Below are positions 40,124 to 53,189 of a stretch of DNA of 64,000 bases, piece after piece. This DNA is from Siphonodentalium dalli (taxonomy: Eukaryota; Mollusca; Scaphopoda; Gadilida; Siphonodentaliidae): assembly GCA_032622095.1 (NCBI GenBank), contig CP136063.1, positions 72,393,980 to 72,457,979 on the forward strand, given 5' to 3'. Every line of letters starts with the position of its first letter. Positions within the stretch are counted from its first letter, which is position 1. Under the pieces are notes generated by a model that saw only the letters and a program-made list of their open reading frames with translations, ran no database searches and was not told the DNA's origin. The position numbers and the translations under genes were made by a program.

Positions 40124-41477
40124 AAACGTGTGGTAAAAAACATAGGGAAAGTAGTGAAAACGAATGCAAAGAATCACAGTTGGGAAAGCTCTTTATTTTC
40201 TACCGCTGTTAGGCGACGCAAGCACGGACGCTCTTTATCTCGCATTTTATGGTAAAACGCCAAATTTGGCACACATATACAACACAATATAAGTCAATTT
40301 GGATATCATGCCTAGCTGGAAAATGCCATATTTGCCATAGCAACCATTTTGGTGAAACGCCTGTTTATCTCCAAATGTCATTATGCAGTGCTGTTATCTG
40401 CGTTGAAAACTGCTCACTTTGTATCAATATGGGTTGGTCATCTACCAGGTCGTATTCTCGTTAACAACTTTAACTTTTATGTATGGGTAAAATCAAAATG
40501 GCGGATTAAATGGCCATTTTGAGTGAAAAATGCCGGTATCTATTGCGCGTACATGTATGCCTATAGTGGTGGAATTGGTGTATATATTTTTTATTTCATA
40601 TATAAAATTTGGCTAGACAAAGCACTAATTAGTGACTTTGATACATATGGCAATTTCGAGCATACCAGAGTGTGATTATATGCAAGGGAATGCTGGGATA
40701 GCGCTGGTGGAGTTCAAATACAGGCTAATTAGGTGTATCTACTAATAGCTTGTTTTAATGATCATAAATGATGCAACATGGCAAGCGTCACCATGGTAGG
40801 AAGTGATTTCATCGATGATTCTCGGGGTCCATCCATAAAATGTTCACCTTGAATTATAGCAAAGGTGGGTAGATCATGATGACATTTTACCTGGCTTGAA
40901 GTTCCTTGACTACCGTTGCTCTAGAGTAATCCGGTAAAACATTTTTTTATAGATTTGCACTGACTAGATTTGCAATATAGGCTACATGTTTTACCAAAAG
41001 CGGTTACTTTGTGAGCATATGAGTTATTTCTTCAAAAATAACTACAGTACAACCATGCAAACTAAGATCGACTTAACTTGGTAGATTATTATGTAAGAGT
41101 TTCCATGATACATACACGTGTGTGTATATGTGTATAACCACAATCGAAGGTATCAAGTATTATTACATATCTATCAACGTAATTCGCATGATCGCACGAG
41201 TTTCCAGGCGTGTGATAATTCTCAGAATCGCACTAGTGCAATCTGTCGAAGGAACTATTTCATTCAGTGTTGTTAGACTGGTTCTCGCCGTTACTATTTT
41301 TACTTGTTCAATCTCGACAATAAAGAAACAATAAGCGATCAATCGATGAGATGATTCATTCAAGTAGTTTCATTTCAAGAATATGTTTGTCGAGGCACAG
41401 AATTTAATTTCAATCGCATCATTAAAGATGGGTCAATGTCACTCGCGGATGGACGGGCTCCCTGTCTGATTGTTGCG
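40124..41477. other. Intergenic, nothing recognised
   Basis: No repeat family or coding signal that I can support. Confidence 0.35.
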
Positions 41478-42128
41478 TTAAAGGGGTACTGTACACAAAG
41501 ATAGGCGATTTTTTTATTTACTCCCATTGAAATAACTTTCAAGTTAGATTGTGTTCGTGTTATATGAGTTTCGTATAAACCTAATTTAGCGAAGAAAATA
41601 TTGATCTTGGAAACAAAAATACTACGATTTCAAACTACGCGCCATGTTTTTGACCTTCACCGGAGAAGACGCGGTCGCAGGAAGAACCGGAAGTTCATTG
41701 CTCACAGCTTCGATTGATGCATTCAATCTCTTCCATCGAACAATCTCACTCCCTATAAAATACTTGACGCTTTATGACTCTTTGTTTCTTTCTCCTTTTC
41801 TCCGAATCGGTTATAACGGGCCTTCTTTTGCAGGTAACATGTTTTGTTTGCAACTCAATAATGTTCGCGAACGGCCGTCGATAAAAGACACGCAACATAT
41901 GCGATTTCAAGAACGGTAACTCGTAATGGCATAATTCTCCATTTTATGACTCCAGCCATAAATGAATTTATATTAAATAATTCAATTTAACTTTTACGAT
42001 AGCCTGTTAACCGGAACGTTTTCAGTAGACATCGTCGACTCAAATTAGTTATTTTATAATATAATATTCATATTAGATCGCTATTGTCACCGGGAATTTA
42101 TTGAAATTGGGGTACAGTACCCCTTTAA
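41478..42128. mobile_element. TTAA-type MITE, family B, intact copy
   Basis: 651 bp between TTAA at 41478-41481 and 42125-42128, with inverted ends aggggtactgtac / gtacagtacccct. It is the uninterrupted counterpart of 18932-20043. The frame at 41644-41919 lies within it and has no domain. Confidence 0.85.
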
Positions 42129-42230
42129 CCCTAAAATGCCGTTAAAACTCAATTAAATTAACATTTTCTGTACCGGAGATGTACGATTGTGAGTCAACTT
42201 ACTAGGATACGGAGATATGTAATACAAATA

Positions 42231-42388
42231 GAACCGCATGAGTGTCTGGATTTTGACGAATTATCGCACTCGATTTGTTGGCGGAAAGCGATACCTCTCG
42301 TGCGAGACCATGTCCCGCACTCGAGGTATCGCTCCGCCAACAAATCTCGTGCGATAATTTCGTTAAAATCCAGACACTCATGCGGTTC
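42231..42388. repeat. 158-bp foldback
   Basis: gaaccgcatgagtgtctgga...gcgatacctc is mirrored by gaggtatcgc...tccagacactcatgcggttc, with a centre near 42308. Arms are ~75 bp with few mismatches. Confidence 0.9.
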
Positions 42389-43396
42389 AATCTATTGCAC
42401 GCATTTCTGTTCAAACCTGGTTATGGAATCTGTGCGAAAAGTTGATAATTAGCTGGATTTGTGTTAGATATGAAATACTTATATACGTATGGGAATTTTG
42501 TCTATACCCAGAAGTAATGCAGTGAAAAATAAATGGCACACGCCGGGGTCGTGAGTTTGACTTTATAATTAAGATCACATGCAGGTGAGCATTGACCCTC
42601 CAATTGGTACCGAGTGGTTTAGTGGCTATTTTTGATGACATAATGGACTACAAAGGGCGAAGGTTTGCTCCTATGTAGATTCAGACTTGGGGAAAACGTT
42701 ATTGCAATGGCATCATACATGTACATGTACATACTAATTAACTGATATCTTGTTTAATGACCTTATATTGATGCGACATGGCAAGCATCTTCAATATAAG
42801 ATAAATGACTGTCACAAGAAGACTAAGATCCAAGACACCACATGGGATTGTCATATTAATGAAGGTGCATGTCAATGACGTTGTAGCTCAACTTATTTGT
42901 ATTATAGTTATTTGTCGTTTTTTGTTGTTGCTGAGCAATGAATAGAATCATAAAGAAGAAGGAAAGTAAAAAAGTTACAGTAAAGGGGTTGTATTGTGTA
43001 GATGAAATTATTTTCATTTCAAACATTTCACCAATATATGTGGCAGCATGATCGATATGAAGTTTAGTGTTTATCGGATGAGGCCTGTGGCCAATGGAAA
43101 TTGTTCACGGACGACGTTTCCGAATCGAATGAAATTACAACATAATACGTGGGAGAGAAACAAATCACGAAAATGAAAACTATTTGAAAATTAAGTGAAA
43201 AATGACGGAGTTACGTGCCCTCAAATTTCGAGTATTGGTCGGGTTTGGCAAATTTCTAATCCTGTCACCCAATTTCGAGGCAAGGTTCGGTCACGCACAA
43301 AGGTTAGAATGAACACATACATTTCAACAATATGCACTTATGTGAATATTATAGGACCATTGTTAACCTATTTATACGAGCATAATAATGTTGAGT

Positions 43397-43874
43397 TTAA
43401 AGGTACTCCATCCTATTAAGCACCCCTAAATTACTATTTCTTTGGCTTCGGGGGTAAAAAATATTTGATTCGAGTCGAGGAACCCACACATCAAAGCTCA
43501 GAGTGATCAGATATCGATTTCTGAAGTTCGTTAATTTCTCGAGATGTGTGCCACTAATTTAGTCTGCCTCGTGCTCAAACAGACAAATTGCGGGTGTAAG
43601 GTGGATAACACTAAAATCAAGTGGTTATTATTGTTAATAACTAACCACTTGATTTTAGAGTTATCCATCTTACACCCGCAATTTGTCTGTTTGAACACGA
43701 GGCAGACTAAATTAGTGTCCCAAATCTTGAGAAATTAACGAACTTCAAAAATCGATATCTGATCACTCTGAGTTTTGATGTGTGGGTTCCTCGACTCGAA
43801 TCAAATATTTTTTTTACCCCCGAAGCCAAAGAAATAGTAATTTAGGGGTGCTTAATCGGAGTGATTACCTTTAA
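43397..43874. mobile_element. 478-bp near-perfect palindrome flanked by TTAA
   Basis: Arms of ~230 bp (43401-43634 and 43640-43870) differ at only a few bases. Examples are cacccctaaattactatttc / gaaatagtaatttaggggtg at the edges and aaccacttgattttag at the centre. TTAA at 43397-43400 and 43871-43874 suggests a foldback element of the TTAA-targeting group. Confidence 0.9.
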
Positions 43875-44109
43875 CAGGTATGGGGGCACTGTGCATTATC
43901 TTTGAGATATCTAAATGCATTCAATACATGAGGTGACAACAATAACGATACGCCCCAGATGAGCGATCATCACATTTTATTGCAATAAAGAAGTCAACAA
44001 CATGAATTTCTAACGATGGTTTGGTTTTCCACCTCTAACTGAATGAGAAGCTATCCGTACATATGCATGTATACACGGACTGGGTTATTGAAGTCTGCGT
44101 ATACATGCT

Positions 44110-44485
44110 TTAACCCTTTACCCAACAGAACGGCCCTGTGCCAATGCATTCTCTTATATATGCGATTCGACCATAGGTCGCCTCGCATATATAAGAGAAT
44201 GCATTGGCTTAACACATATTAAAAATGATAAAATATTCAAAGAATGTAGAAAAATATTATAATTTGTTTTAGGCCAATGCATTCTCTTATATATGCGAGG
44301 CGACCTATGGTCGACTCGCATATATAAGAGAATGCATTGGCACAGGGCATAACTGTAACCATCACAATGAACCGGTTCCAATGATATCCATATTTGTATG
44401 GTGTTATTGAGACAGACCGAAGATATTTTAGGCTGTTGAAGCTTTATTTGGGCGTTTTTGGCCGCTTTGTTGGGTAAAGGGTTAA
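44110..44485. mobile_element. piggyBac-like MITE with two palindromes, copy 3
   Basis: 376 bp between TTAA at 44110-44113 and 44482-44485. Ends are CCCTTTACCCAACAG and CTTTGTTGGGTAAAGGG. Two palindromes (44140-44214, 44272-44340) and the aagctttatttgggcgtttt block match copy 2 in the same orientation. Confidence 0.9.
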
Positions 44486-44489
44486 CCTG

Positions 44490-47400
44490 GTATGTTAACT
44501 ATTTATGAACTTTTTAATGAGCCAATATTTGTGCTGCATAATGTCTTTCTCATTAATCGAGAATCGTTTGGTATTCAATAAACGTAGACTGAAATTGTCT
44601 GACGTGCATTATTACACCAGGTCGTTAGCTAATTCTGAAGTCTTAATTATAATTAAGATTACTTGCGACAATTAAATCGAAGGTCTTGGGTAAATTCATT
44701 CATGTTCAAAGAGTCTTCACGCATCTACCAAACTCCAATTTCAAGCTAAGTAAGATTAAATCACGTAACTCTGGCAGTTTGGAGCTTGAATATTTAGGAA
44801 GACAGTGGCTACACAGAAGAAGTTGGCAAAGAAGCAATTTTGTTGAAATTAGACGCATACGAAATTTCCATAAAGCGACACATGTTAGTCAACGAAAACA
44901 ATATTGGAACTTGTTGAGAACAAATGAGAAAACTACGAATACTATTATATCATGAATTGTGATAGTCCAGGCACATTAGACATGAAAGTGGAAAAGTAAG
45001 GAAAAAAATCGGGGAAAGTTGATTTTTTTTATATTATTTAGGCCACAACATCGCGGACGCGTCACGAAAAGTCCCCTAAAATCCGAGTTATATCATTTTT
45101 CCATATAATTTAAAAAACAATATTTTTCACAATCATGGAAATAATTGGATGCTGTAACAATTTTTCAGCCGAAACGCATACAAAAGGCACTCAATATTGT
45201 TCCGTACACAATTCTCGAACCAAAGACACCCATTCAAAGGGAAACTTCGAATGAATTTCGCAGATATGGATATGAAATAAAACACTGAGCCAAAACAATG
45301 ACGATTTTGAAGGAAAACTGTTGTATTCGATGTCGGATTTCTCGGGCTTCTTAAAACATAGACACACGCTATCTATTTTAAAAATTGCACCACTCCGTCG
45401 CTATTATAGGCAGAATTAGCAAGTACGCATATAATAAGTGGTCAAAACTTGTTAAAACATAACCCTACCCCCCAAAACTGGTTGTCAACGCTCTGGCCGT
45501 ATTTTGCTCTTCTATTTTGTCTAATATAGTCATATGCATTACGCAGTTATACCAGTCTAGGTGAACTATGAGTACGAGAGCGAATACTGTTACACAGTGA
45601 CACGATCAGAATAATACAAACGCGGCCATGAAATGGCTGTCAAAATGGCCACAACCACAAAGCTAAGCCAAGACGAAAGCAATAACTACAAAGTATAGGT
45701 AAAATACGTATTAGTAATATACAAGTCTGTTGTTAAATATATTTAAAGGTACACAGATCATTAAAACAGATCCATATGGAGGATTTATCGGTCATTGCAA
45801 CGCAAGTTAAACCCAATGATTTACGTCTTTAAAATTTCGGGTTTTCTGTTTACAGTCGGGGCCAAAAATAATAATTTCGGGCATGCAACATACGAAGTAA
45901 TGTTTCGCCACACAGTGTATGGTAGTTTCATTCGTCGTGATGATAAATTATTGAATGTAACGCAGAAACTTAAATGCATATCCTTGCGGTATAAAGAGTA
46001 GTTACATTTCCGGCATTTTCAGCAATGTCCGTGATAATAAACCATACACGTATGTTGCAATGCTTATTATATTGCAAAGAAACCACCATCTCTTCAAAAG
46101 ATTAGCACTCCATCACACCAGATTATGTAGACAGTACATCGTACATTTTATATACGACTAATTTTCGTGCTACTTCCAAACCGACGTCTTAGTAGACAAT
46201 TTGTTCAACTTACTTCAGTCGGCAACTTGCAAAATTAATGGAATATGCTATTACGCAATGTACAATATTAGTTTTCCGTATTTTGTTGTTTGAAAATATC
46301 TGACCAAAACCACCCACGAACTTGTGCAAAATACCAGGTGACCAGCGTTTAAAGTTGTTATTTCAGCATTAGACATTGACTAAATATTGCTATTTATGGT
46401 TGTTAGTTCAGCAGTTATGTGTAACATTAGGGAGAAGGGATACACACGGTAATGCGGTTGTAGAAAACATAGTACCCTTCGCGTATATGTTACCTTGGTG
46501 AATATAACCAAATATTATGTCCATGTATAAAGACAGTCTCTGTCACAGAGTATGTGGGCAATTTTGGTCAAGTTTATATTTTTTTGAAGATAGTATATGG
46601 TACTCCTTTGTGTTTTGAAAAAATACGTTCATATTATACAACCATGCATTCTTGTGATAAAATCAAAATATTCGTGTTTTATTACTTGATCTTAGGCAAC
46701 TATGACTAATATTTTAAGACACGGAAAACATAATCTACACAATTCACCCATTACTCTATGAATACCTCTCATACTGCTCTGTAGCAGTGCATTTTACAAG
46801 GTTTGGTGGTGTATATATCAAAAGAAACGATGACCGGTCACATTAGTGATACTGCTATGAGCACATATATTTCGGCATCTAGGAAAGGTCACAGAATTAA
46901 TTAGTCGCTATTAAATTTCAATTTACAGTGTAGTATGCACATATATCACACGATTCAAGATAAAGAGTGCAGAAACAATTGCCTTATTCTTCCGTTTCTT
47001 TGCGCCCAAAAAGTCCAGATTTAACCATTGTATGAGACCTTGCTTTTCGCTATATCTCTCGCGAGATATATTAGAGATAATTCGTATATTCCCGTAAAAT
47101 GTTTCTCTTATACTCTGCAATCATTCTTCCTCAAATATTTCGAGCGTGTTGTCACTCTTATGGGACTAGCTATTCAATTATGCATAATATGTAATTTTCA
47201 TTCTATTTTGGCCATTTTGGGACATACATTCTACTTATATGGTTCACGACTATATAAGCATTGTTTGTATTAATCTCATTGTAATATGAATTTGGAATTA
47301 ATTGATCTACACATGACTGCATTCGCATATGGCCTGATGGAAATGCTTCAGAATTTGAACCACTCCGAAATATCAAGATATCTCAAAAAGCTCAACTCGG

Positions 47401-50090
47401 ATTTTAGGCCACATTGTTCATAAACATGTTCTTATTGGTCCATGAAAAAATCAGCTTTCCCCGATTTTTTCCCCTAGTGAAATTTAATAGCGAAGACGAT
47501 TTATACCTTCGTCGTTAACAAGTTCCCCTAACTTGATACAGTTTAAGATCATCATGAGAACACAAGACGCTGTATTAATACACAAATTGTGTTATTTTAT
47601 CAGAAATATAGAACTAACGGGTTCAGCGCCAAGACAAAGAAATACAATACAGTAATGTTTATATATTTAATAACCGTCATCGTCATATATTGTACATGTT
47701 ATATTATTTATGACCTCTTCAACTTGTCAATTTTTTTACCTATTGAAAGTGAATAAAGAATTGAATCAGTATAACACACCAAAGATCCTCTTTGGAGAAA
47801 CTTTATTAAGATAACAAGGATGTCAATACTTCATTTTGTTCTCAAAACCAGGCACGGTACTGGTGCGACAATGTATCATCGACACGTATTCAGTTACCTT
47901 TGGGTAGAGTGTCTTCTGTAACTAGACCGAACTGTTGAAGATCATAATTATTATACTTCCATGGTGTAACCAAGGAAGTATATTATTTTTCCATTTGTGC
48001 CGTTTTCTGTTTAATTGGAAATACTCATAAACTAATGGAAGTAGGAATGCGAAATATCTAGGGTCTTTATGTATTCGCCTGTGATATCGGAATTAATCAT
48101 TTTCGCAAGCAAATTGGTTTTAGATATATTTGGCAAGCTATTTTGTTTTAATATGGGTAGACAAATTATGATAATAATAACAATAGATACATTTTGAGAA
48201 TGAACATCACACTTTTGGAAACGACTGACGAAATCGAAAGAGAAGGTCGCAGGTGAGATTTCCGTTGTCTCGCGTCGGTTCAAGTGACAGCAGTCGAGCA
48301 TAGTCCACGTGCGACCACCGTAATATTAGTAGTTATATAAATACAATAAAAAACATATTTAAAACTTCAAAATGCATAGTTTCGATAAAATATAACTTGC
48401 TGAAAATCTCCCGATGATTCAGATAGGCTAATACGAATTATTGGGCTGACTTGGATAAACATAGTATAGGGCTGACGTGAAACTGGCCGCTATATTGGTC
48501 GTGTAACAGCTGTACCAAGGTGTACCAGTGATAAGCCAAGGTACGGCAAATGGATATATATTTTTCGATGCTCACGTTTCGTGCCATATATGCTAAAGAA
48601 CACCGAACATGAATGTATCGCGATTTCGGACCAACATTTTTTTTACTATTATTTTTTCATTATCGTTATTATTATACGCGACACTTTTGCAACCACTTTG
48701 TATCGGATCGGACGAGGAATGTTAGTACGTATGTTGGGGCTAATGAATTCTAACTAACTGTCTAAAACGGATATTGTCTGCATTTTATCCGTGGAGTTAT
48801 CTCGCTTTATCTGAAAAAATATCATATAATATCTCGGAAATTATAAGGAGCAGAGCATAGCAAATTGGACCCAATGCACACATCGTATGCCCTATTGGCC
48901 ACGGGCATCAACACTGGTGTCTGCGCTTTCCCTACGGAGTTACCGCCCATAGGTATGCACACCAATAATTGATTATACACAGCCCTTCACCCGCATCATT
49001 CCAGATAACTGAGTTTGGTCTAAGCGAGATCGTGGATGTGTGCTCGTATTTTGTCTCTTCCTCAATGGTGTTTCTTATAACTCATATACAAAATATAAAA
49101 ACTAAAAAATACGTATGTAGTTCCACTAGAAGCAATGCTGTCGAAATTTGCCTTTAAATGCATGTAGCATGTAATCATCTTGCAAGAATCAAGCATACTT
49201 GCTTAGCAAAACAAAAACAAAAAACAAAAACACACACACCACACTAGGGTGCATGTATAAACCCAGGTTTTCCTGTTTCCCCCCCAGTGCAGTGCCAAAT
49301 AATTTGTATTGCCTCATTTTAATGGGAATAGTAATTGGGACAGGAATCGAAGGTCTAAAATTGTTTTTGGCCAACGGCCTTCGATATATAGCGAAAGGCG
49401 GAATTCACCTATTTCCCCCACCGAATTCAAACGGACTAATGAAGGAGCGAAGCTAATTCGGGAACAGCTACCCTGGTATACCCTATATAGGTACAATCCC
49501 AAAGTTTGACGTGGTATAAATGCAACCCACCTAACGGAGAGCGCGCATCGGGTGGAAGTCGGTATCTCACCATAAAAACCTCCTAATATTGGTGCCATGG
49601 GTCCGATCTAATTATTTTCTGGTATAGGAGATTTTCAACTGGTATATTTGTGGTGTGAAATCGGACAGGGTATGTATTATTTGAGGCCACAGGGTGCTGA
49701 GTAAATATATCTATGGTTCAATATCGACTAAAAGAGGAACTGTACACGCATGTAGTTATTGTAAAAATGCATATTAATGGCAACATTATATGGCACATAT
49801 TTATGATGTCAGCGTTATATTACCACCGATTATAAGACAATGTGTTAATCAGTGAATGACGACGGATTAATTTATGGCTCATTCATTTCAGTGGTAATAC
49901 AAGGCGAAATAATATATATGTTTGGTGACTGTGTAGCAACATTAAACGTAGTTTGCAGGCAGGTGTCGCTTGGATAGTTATTGCTACTTTGATATTTATT
50001 AATCACTAACTTGCTTTTCTATTAGCTCATTTTACCTGTGTCTGTGGTTAGTTTTTAACAAAGATAAAAACACGATAATTTCCCAATTAT
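44490..50090. other. Intergenic, nothing recognised
   Basis: 5.6 kb with many short frames on both strands (for example 44686-44955, 48032-48301, 49314-49598), none with a domain, splice structure or repeat partner that I can identify. A short hairpin tatacttcc...ggaagtata lies near 47955-47985. Confidence 0.35.
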
Positions 50091-50099
50091 ACGCTCAAT

Positions 50100-50191
50100 T
50101 AAATGTGGCAAATATTTTTTTAATTTGGCAAAAAATAATTTCATTTGGCAAAAATTTGGCAAGAGAAAATTTTCGTCCAGCGCCAACCCTG
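50100..50191. mobile_element. Fragment of the hAT-like family F
   Basis: atttggcaaa-type repeats end in gtccagcgccaaccctg, the right terminus of the family at 54823-55314. Confidence 0.5.
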
Positions 50192-50454
50192 AATCCGACT
50201 AGTTATGGGACCATCTCCTTTCTTTAATTATACTCAACATAATAGATGCAACAAATGATTTATCGAAGGCATTTTCTCATAGAAAACCCATAATATGAAC
50301 GGCAATATGCATAGCACATTTATCAAAGCTAACGACATGACTCACATGAGACGTAAATATTTGATAGTTCCATGCACATCTTCTCTACTAGACTTGAAAT
50401 CAGACGGCGCGATAGGTGCAGGGAAAGAATCATTGAAATCAAATCGACCGCACT

Positions 50455-51080
50455 GATGGATTAAATACAAACAATTCCGTAACAAAGTTGATTAAACGAA
50501 CACTTTTCGAACAATAAATATCTCGAAGAAATTCAGACTCAGTTTGACAGCACATAAAATTCTAAGTGAGGGTTAGAGCATAAGAATTGTTCTTTACCAG
50601 AATCAATAGAGTCCTCTGACCGACTTAGAGCACAATTGATCCCACATAATGCAATCAACTGGAAATGTGAGCGTGTTTTGACCACGAAGCCAGCTTGGGA
50701 ATTGATGTGCTTTACCAAAATTCAGGGAACGATTGTAACAATGGGATTGTACTCTAAATCGTTTTAGAAAATCACAAAACTAGCGGCTCCGTGAAAACCA
50801 GAAATAAAATGCTATTCGGCCCCTTCAATCCAGCTCTATTATTGCGTATGACGATAAGAGAAAAGCAAATGTCCTCAACGAAATATTTATTAAGAACAGT
50901 AGAATAAATTATTATGGGCAGCCTCTTCCTGACTTCCCAAAACGAAAGCTCGCGAAACATGATTCAATCCCCATTACGCAAGATGACATCGAAAAAATGC
51001 TCACGGAACAAAAAGTCAACAAAGCAACTGGCCGAAATAGAATGAGCAATAGAATCCTAAATATACTGTTATTTTTTACC
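50455..51080 (+). pseudogene. LINE reverse-transcriptase relic
   Basis: From 50817 one frame reads AYDDKRKANVLNEIF, GQPLPDFPKR and ITQDDIEKMLTEQKVNKATG. This is the region between endonuclease and reverse transcriptase of APE-type LINEs, ending in the 'KA(T/P)GPD' block, here KATGRNR. Upstream, near 50465, KYKQFRNKV matches the 'Y...RN.V' motif of the same region. Stops interrupt the part before 50800. Nothing of the catalytic domain follows, because a foldback begins at 51096. Confidence 0.65.
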
Positions 51081-51095
51081 ATTTACCATTCGCTC

Positions 51096-51270
51096 TCTAT
51101 GGAGCCTCGACATCCGATTTGTTTGTAACGTCGTGGCCAAGAGAATGTGAAGTCGTGACCACGAGAATATGAAGTCATATACGAGTTCATATTCTCGTGT
51201 CCACGACTTTGTTCTCGTGGCCACGACTTTATAAAAAAAATTCGGATGTCACCTCCGGGGTTCCATAGCT
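51096..51270. repeat. Foldback, ~80-bp arms
   Basis: ctatggagcctcgacatccg...gtcgtggccaagag is mirrored by ctcgtggccacgac...cggatgtcacctccgg. The repeated (gtcgtgg)(ccacgag) motif fills the centre. Confidence 0.8.
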
Positions 51271-51276
51271 CTCACC

Positions 51277-51350
51277 CAGTGTTCGCGCTGTCGGTGGCCA
51301 AATCGAATTTGGCTAATAAAAATTCATTTGGCTAAAATTTTGGCTAAACA
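51277..51350. mobile_element. Fragment of the hAT-like family F, left end
   Basis: Begins cagtgttcgcgctgtcggtggcc and continues with tttggctaa repeats. It is truncated on the right. Confidence 0.5.
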
Positions 51351-51669
51351 TTTTTTTGCATGGTTGTACTATTCCGCAGAAAAACTAATCTGGAATAAGA
51401 CTAGACTAAGTTATATAATTCATAAAAGTCAGACCTTGACTTTTCATCAGTATATGGAACAATACAGAGCGTCCCTCATTCCTTTTTGCCTGAATGTCAC
51501 AATACCGTAAAGAGCGTTCTCCCACTTCAGTGTATTACTTTGGCATGTTCTTTCAGAGAATATGAATCTAGTCTATCAATGTGTATTGTATTTATCGGCC
51601 TACATTACTCCATTCCATATTCCGTCATAATTGTGGGTCTAAATTGGAGTTATAATTAGCCATATATGT

Positions 51670-51710
51670 TTAACCCTTCCATGACTGGAGCCTCCTGAAA
51701 TTCTATGCTG
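51670..51710 (+). repeat. Fragment of the TTAA hairpin MITE left end
   Basis: TTAAcccttccatgactgga plus gcctcctgaaatt matches the left end of the element at 22313. Confidence 0.5.
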
Positions 51711-51734
51711 TCGAACTCAACTTAGTGGTTGGAA

Positions 51735-51944
51735 GTTTTATGAATAGGATGATCCCCAGCGAACGTTGAATGTTTCAGTTTTCAACCAGTCTTTCAATAA
51801 ACGTACTATATCATATGGAACGTTTCACTCTTGAAGAATATCGAATAACTCTGCATGATTAGCACGATCAAATGCCTTGCTTGCGTCCACAAAGCACACA
51901 GGGCGGCGGTATCATTTATGCCGAATGGTTTCTTTCAATGCGCA
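51735..51944 (-). pseudogene. Reverse-transcriptase relic, second LINE
   Basis: On the - strand one frame reads CALKETIRHK, stop, YRRPVC, then FVDASKAFDRANHAELFDIL (51893-51832), stop, and NVPYDIVRLL...TFNVRWGSS. 'VDASKAFDR.NH..LF' is the catalytic block around the first Asp of a LINE reverse transcriptase, and 'VRWG' follows at the normal distance. Two in-frame stops show it is dead. It belongs to a different LINE lineage from the element at 57.5-60.9 kb, whose block reads DVSKAFDKVWH. Confidence 0.75.
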
Positions 51945-52729
51945 CATACACACCAATCTGTCAAATGGTTCCGTTTGAATCCCCGAATTGGTTGTCCGAA
52001 GAATTCAGATTGTGATGTATTTTCGACAAAAATGCTAGCATTTTCTCTGCAACTAAATATGTGTGACAACCAATGATGTTAGTATTTCGTGGTTTGAAAG
52101 CTTGTGATTAAATTATACTACTGTAACAACACCTGTTTACCGTCACAATATGATAAATGTGTTGTAATCATGTAAACCAAAAGTGGCTTATTAATTAAGT
52201 ATTCCACAGCAGGCGACTTTTTGAGCGGATTTGGCTTTCAGTCGCTTACAATCATGAAATTTCCTCCGGGTAATAAATACATGTCTATCGAAAAATCGGC
52301 TCACAAAAGTGGCATAAATCATGCAGCTAGGCAGAAACTCGTGGCATGATCTAAATATACTATACAATTGGCCCAAAATGCTAACATTTCACTCATACAA
52401 ATAGCCAAAATGCGAACATGCCAAGTTTTTGAAAATATTTGACTGAATAAATGTGTCTAGTATTCTGATATATTGATAATTAATAACTTTCACATAAAAA
52501 AACTTGTTTAGTTCGCTGTTATATTGTTGTTTCCGGTTCTTTTTATTTTTACAGATTATCTTAAATGCATGATACTGGGAAATAAGATCCTCTATCCTGC
52601 CTCATTCACGCTCAAATGAATACACTATACATGTAATACATTTGTGTTCATGTCGAATACCGGGAATTTCCACACATATACCCATATAGACAGCAATTTA
52701 TTTAAATATAGATAATTATATACAATGTG

Positions 52730-53180
52730 TATTTTGCATTAACTGTTAGGGGTCGACCACATCATCAATGCGGTTACAATCAAAACAAAAAACAACAACT
52801 TACTGAAATTCTCTTGAATGTATCGTATATGTTGGATCAATGCATTACTGTCTATAATGGCACAGTTTGGGCGTGCACCCAAATCACCAAACTCCTTAAT
52901 ATGTCTCATGCAGAGCAGAGCTTTAGAAGCATCTTGAGTTGCGATGAATTTTTCACCTCCAGACAAGACACTCCATATGGAACAGTATCCTAATTGAGTT
53001 GCACTCTGACTTCCGTGGTGACTTTCTCGTCTCCTTCATGTTTTCATTTTGAATGCCGAGAGGCTTCTTTGATTTTCGTTTGTTTGCAAGTTCAACTTTG
53101 TGAATGTTGGTGCACATCATAGTGCACATATAAAACACACAATAGCCAGTGAATTTCTGTGATAAAATAATATGTGACAC
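52730..53180 (-). other. Unidentified open frames
   Basis: Two overlapping - strand frames (53180-52953 and 52966-52739) could be one shifted frame. The first is Lys-rich (LANKRKSKKPLGIQNEN); the second includes SGGEKFIATQDASKALLCMR and ends in a hydrophobic stretch. I cannot assign a family. It may be a mobile-element relic. Confidence 0.25.
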
Positions 53181-53189
53181 TTACATTTT

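Noticed and set aside
41644-41919. 91-residue frame as a possible gene
   Set aside because: It lies wholly within family B, whose other copy does not keep the frame.
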